Assembly: GCA_943735955.1 (NCBI GenBank)
Contig: OX030955.1
Span: forward strand, 11,975,220-12,039,219
DNA from: Piscicola geometra
Lineage: Eukaryota > Annelida > Clitellata > Hirudinida > Piscicolidae
Direction: 5' to 3'
DNA length: 64,000 bases
The notes under the pieces were generated by a model. The model was not told the origin of the DNA, ran no database searches, and was given only the letters and a program-made list of their open reading frames with translations. The position numbers and the translations under genes are program-made. This document shows positions 59,061 through 64,000 of this stretch, piece after piece (position 1 is the first letter of the stretch; every line of letters begins with the position of its first letter).

Positions 59061-61746
59061 ACCCAATCTCGAAAAATAAAAAAGACTCTATGTTGTTGTT
59101 GTTTACTAAAGTAATGTAAACATTTTATTATTCTTTTTTCTTGTTGTCGTCGTTTTCCATTTCGGCTTTATATCCGTCCATAAGCAGTATCAGCATCAAG
59201 GCGTCTACACTTTTCATAAATTCGGCTTTTTCATTATTTCTAACAAAGTCGCTTGAGATTGATTATATAAAAGGAAATTCCTTTTAGAAGGAGGAAAGTA
59301 CTATAATTGTGAAAACGTAATTGAACCTAGCAGGCTAGAGGGTATCAAGGCATCTTTAGGCAACTATCATATTATATTCATTCATATTTCTACCTACTGT
59401 TTCGAGTTATCTTCGTGGTGACTCAAAAACAAACGGCATAATAATAATAATAATAGATGTGTCTATAAAAGTAGTATGGCCCTCAATGCCTCTACTCCTT
59501 TCATCATTTGTGATAAATAAAGCTTGTAAAAGACTCACTTCAAATCAAATAAATTCCAAATTTAGAAAAAGTATGCTTTTCTATCTATTCAACAATCTCA
59601 TGTTGTATACACTTAATTAAATATTTCACAAAGTTTGAATTTTAAGTGTAATCTTTAGTCGCCAGGGGGACAAAAAACTGAAATTTATAAGGGTTTTTTC
59701 TTTGATTATTTATAAAATCATGAAATTTAGATGAAGTGCATAATAACAACAAAAATATTAACAGCAATAGAGCCATGGCAGTTTCAGTCTGCCTGCCTGC
59801 CTGCCTGCCTTCCTCCCTGCCAGCTAGCCTCTGCCTGCACACCTATATCTATTCAATATGTAGTAGCATTAGAAGAAGGCTTTCAATTTGAAGGCAGAAT
59901 GCATTTATTATTAATATTAATTTCCATTTGGATTATTAATATTCACACAATATTCTTCTTTTTTTTCTATTCATCTACTATGCTTTCATAGGCACTCCAA
60001 AGGCTGCCTTCCAACATAAGGCAATTGCTCACACTCAGACTGGCACTGCTTTGTAATTATATTTATTGTCTTCATTAATGTTCAAGATGAGAGCTAGATT
60101 GCTATTATTAGTATTTATGAACTGCAAAAAAAATTCATTTGAAATGTTCAAGTAGATAGAAAGAAAGAAAGATTGAATGTAAATGCCATCAGGCAGAAGC
60201 AAGTGCAAGAAAGAAGACAAGAAAGAGTCACTCTATAGCAGCATTTGTAGCTACTCTTTAGCTTGGTATTTCTCATAAACAGTCAAAAGCCTACTCATGC
60301 CATGACAGTAAAACATCTTGGATGTATCTTGTATGTATGTATGTATGAGAATGTAGAAGGTATTAGTTCTTGAAAGAACTAGTTTTAGCTCTAAAGAAAC
60401 AAGCATCGGATTCTTTTTTCATTTAATTAGACTTATTAAAAAGCTAATTTTTAATTTCCTTATAACTCTAGTTCTTTCAAATCTCGGTCTTTTCGTTGGC
60501 GCCAAAACGCTTTGTTCTTTCAAGTTTATAAACAAAGCCTTTAAACACCCTTCATTTTGACTTTTAAACGCAATTCTTTTGCCTAAATTTATTAACTTAC
60601 ATTTATATAAGAAAAAGAAGAGTAGAAGGATGATAAGGAGACATTTTCTTTTATTCCATAAGTACCTTCAAACCATGCCAATTAAAAATTTCTAAATGAT
60701 GATGAAGCATTAAAGTGTTATGAGGTGAAATCTTATGAGATAGGTGAGCAGTCAGTCAGACAGGCAGACAGACAGGCAGGCAGGCAGGCAGGCAGCAGAC
60801 AGGCACTCAGTCAGTCAGTGAGGCAACAAGACCTAGTCATTAAGCAAAATTTGGGAATTTGAGTAAAAGACCAAAAGAAAAACTTATAAAAACATTTAAA
60901 ACTCACTTGCTGCTTCAGAGGAGAAGGTGAGCAAGAGATTATGAGCCTTATCAATATCTCTATAGATAGTTGCCAAAAATGACATGCAAATAGTAATAAA
61001 AACTAAAAAGTAGAAGAAACATTCTATTTAATTCTATATATCGAGTCAAAAGAATCATGTGGATTAAAAATAAGAAGATATACTATTTAGAAATGACATG
61101 TGTGAACATGCATTCAGTCAGTCAAGGGCTCTTACAAAGAGGCAAGCAAGGATAGAATCCACTTTTGTTGATTGAAAGTAACATGTAAAAGTATAAATTT
61201 TATAAAATCAAAATAACTCACCTTTCGACTGTTTACAAAAACTTCATCTCAATCAAGTATGTAGAAGGCAAAAACTGCCTAAAAACTATTAGATTGGCAT
61301 AAACGCACCAAGAAAGAAGTTGTGATTTTCTTTTAATCAAAAAATATCTATCAATCAAATATATATGAAAAATGTTTTAAAAGGTTGCAAATGTCAAGAG
61401 ATTCAATCTGATGTCATGAGAGAGCAGGAGGGCAGACAGGCATAAAGACCTAAGGGAAATAATATATACTCTTGACTATATGTTCTTATTATAGGATGAA
61501 AATGTAATTTTTTTTATTATCCAAATAACTCACTAATACTAACTATATTGAAATTATTATTTTTAGTCGCCAGAGAGGCAAAAATAGCAATAAATAAAAT
61601 AACAACTGACCGAATGAGAAGGGAGGATGCTTCTTTTTCTTTACACCACCACCACCAACAGCAACAACAACAACAACAGCAACAACAACAACAACAGCAG
61701 CAACGAAGAAACAACAACAAAGTTTATTTCTTTTTTGAGCATTGGT

Positions 61747-61762
61747 GGCTCTGAAAAGAGCC
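61747..61762 (-). terminator. H3 3' stem-loop, unit 12
   Basis: Identical to 243-258. Confidence 0.95.
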
Positions 61763-61798
61763 GTTTTGTGGTGCAAGTTAAGTGATGAGCATTTCTTC

Positions 61799-62908
<1,110 letters not shown>

Positions 62909-62945
62909 GTCTCTTTCATCTATCCATCCATCCATCCTCACAAAC

Positions 62946-62961
62946 GGTCCTTTTCAGGACC
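62946..62961 (+). terminator. H4 3' stem-loop, unit 12
   Basis: Identical to 1442-1457. Confidence 0.95.
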
Positions 62962-63340
62962 ACAATTTCGAAAAAACAAAAATAACTTTTGTCCTTTACC
63001 TCTCATATGAAAGAAAATTATTCTTCTTATTAATGGCTTAATATTCTTGATTGATTGATTGAGTGAATTTTTGTTCAATAATAAAAAATGGAATCTCTCA
63101 AGTACATAATCATTATTATTATCATGTCTATTCTTGATTTAGTGGACTTTTTTTAAATAATTAAAAACTTTATTAAATTGAATCTTTATTAAAAGTAAAA
63201 ATATACATTTTCGGAGAGTTCAATTTTCAATTCATCTAATCAATTAAGCATTTCATTAGCGGTGCCGTTAAGAGAGGTGCAGGCTAATATTAAATGAATA
63301 ATCAACAAAGTGTCTATTTTTTCGTTTTTTGACATTTGGT

Positions 63341-63356
63341 GGCTCTGAAAAGAGCC
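63341..63356 (-). terminator. H2B 3' stem-loop, unit 12
   Basis: Identical to 1837-1852. Confidence 0.95.
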
Positions 63357-63394
63357 TTTTGATGAATGTTTAATAGTGAGGTAGTAGCAGATTT

Positions 63395-63766
63395 CTACTT
63401 GGAGCTGGTGTACTTGGTGACGGCCTTGGTTCCTTCGCTTACAGCGTGCTTCGCCAACTCACCAGGCAGCAGGAGTCGAACGGCTGTTTGAATTTCCCTA
63501 GACGTGATGGTCGAGCGCTTGTTGTAGTGCGCCAGTCTAGACGCCTCAGCAGCGATTCTCTCGAAGATGTCGTTCACGAAAGAGTTCATGATCGACATAG
63601 CCTTGCCGCTGATGCCGGTGTCGGGGTGCACTTGCTTGAGCACCTTGTAGATGTAAATGAAGTAGGACTCCTTTCGCCTCTTCTTCTGCTTCTTATCGGC
63701 ATTTCTGACCGCCTTCGCCTTACTCGCGGCCTTCTTGGCTCCCTTACTGGCTGGTTTGGGTGGCAT
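63395..63766 (-). CDS. H2B: Histone H2B, unit 12
   Basis: Protein identical to unit 1 H2B. TATA box at 63852-63860. The divergent H2A partner is beyond the window edge. Confidence 0.99.
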   Translation of the reverse strand: MPPKPASKGAKKAASKAKAVRNADKKQKKRRKESYFIYIYKVLKQVHPDTGISGKAMSIMNSFVNDIFERIAAEASRLAHYNKRSTITSREIQTAVRLLLPGELAKHAVSEGTKAVTKYTSSK

Positions 63767-64000
63767 GCTTGTTGACTAATTGACTGACTAACTGACCGAC
63801 TGAGAATGAGAATATGTGAAATTTCACAAATGCAGAGTCGACGTCTTGCTACTATTTATACGGAAAGCGATCTCGCCACTTTAGTCAAGTTATCACGTGA
63901 GCAATTGACTAAAGTTACTCAGCCAATTAGAGCCGACGTTCGAAAGTTTGACTAAAGTGAAATAGACGAATGGCGGTTGATATTTCAAATTTGACTAAAG
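63767..64000. promoter_or_regulatory. H2B/H2A divergent promoter, unit 12 (partial)
   Basis: The window ends one base before the end of the third periodic element (start 63991). The H2B TATA box and the reverse element facing H2B are present; the H2A side is missing. Confidence 0.85.

Larger units (their letters stand above)
59004..61798. other. H2A-to-H3 spacer, unit 11
   Basis: Copy of the unit 1 spacer, with G at 61578 near its right end. TATA at 59264-59274, E2F-like palindrome at 60496-60507. No gene. Confidence 0.85.

Overview
The window is one uninterrupted stretch of a tandem, replication-dependent core-histone array from an animal nucleus. It holds eleven complete repeat units and the first 2496 bp of a twelfth. 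The standard unit is 5594 bp; units 3 and 5 are 5582 bp and unit 8 is 5588 bp. Each unit carries four intronless genes in the order H3 (-), H4 (+), H2B (-), H2A (+), followed by an AT-rich spacer of about 2.8 kb. There are 12 copies each of H3, H4 and H2B and 11 of H2A (the twelfth H2A lies beyond the right edge). No linker histone H1, 5S rRNA or tRNA was found in the unit.

The genes form two divergent pairs. H3 and H4 share a 387-bp promoter region, and H2B and H2A share a 426-bp promoter region. H4 and H2B converge on a 486-bp region (474 bp in units 3 and 5). All four genes have a TATA box and end in the metazoan histone 3' stem-loop, 36 to 41 nt after the stop codon, followed by an A-rich candidate histone downstream element. 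This architecture points to a metazoan and excludes plants, fungi and bacteria. The H2A core ([10 protein letters not shown]) resembles arthropod H2A, so a protostome invertebrate is likely, but the species cannot be named from this sequence.

All four promoters carry copies of one short element, TTGACTAAAGT (often the dyad GACTAAAGTC). Between H2B and H2A five copies sit at exactly 43-bp spacing. Between H3 and H4 three copies each lie exactly 23 bp downstream of a CCAAT box. This looks like a common control system giving the four core histones in equal amounts in S phase.

The repeats are almost identical. The differences seen are two indel types and a handful of single-base changes, and several are shared by non-adjacent units, which indicates ongoing unequal exchange or gene conversion. 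Only one change alters a histone: H3 in units 8 and 9 has Tyr instead of Ser at residue 87. Other protein oddities are an H3 with a mixed H3.2/H3.3 chaperone patch, an H2A with a longer tail holding two SQ dipeptides, and an H2B with Phe after the conserved ESY. The spacer has no convincing gene but holds an E2F-like palindrome near a TATA-like sequence, a second promoter-like motif, and several microsatellites.
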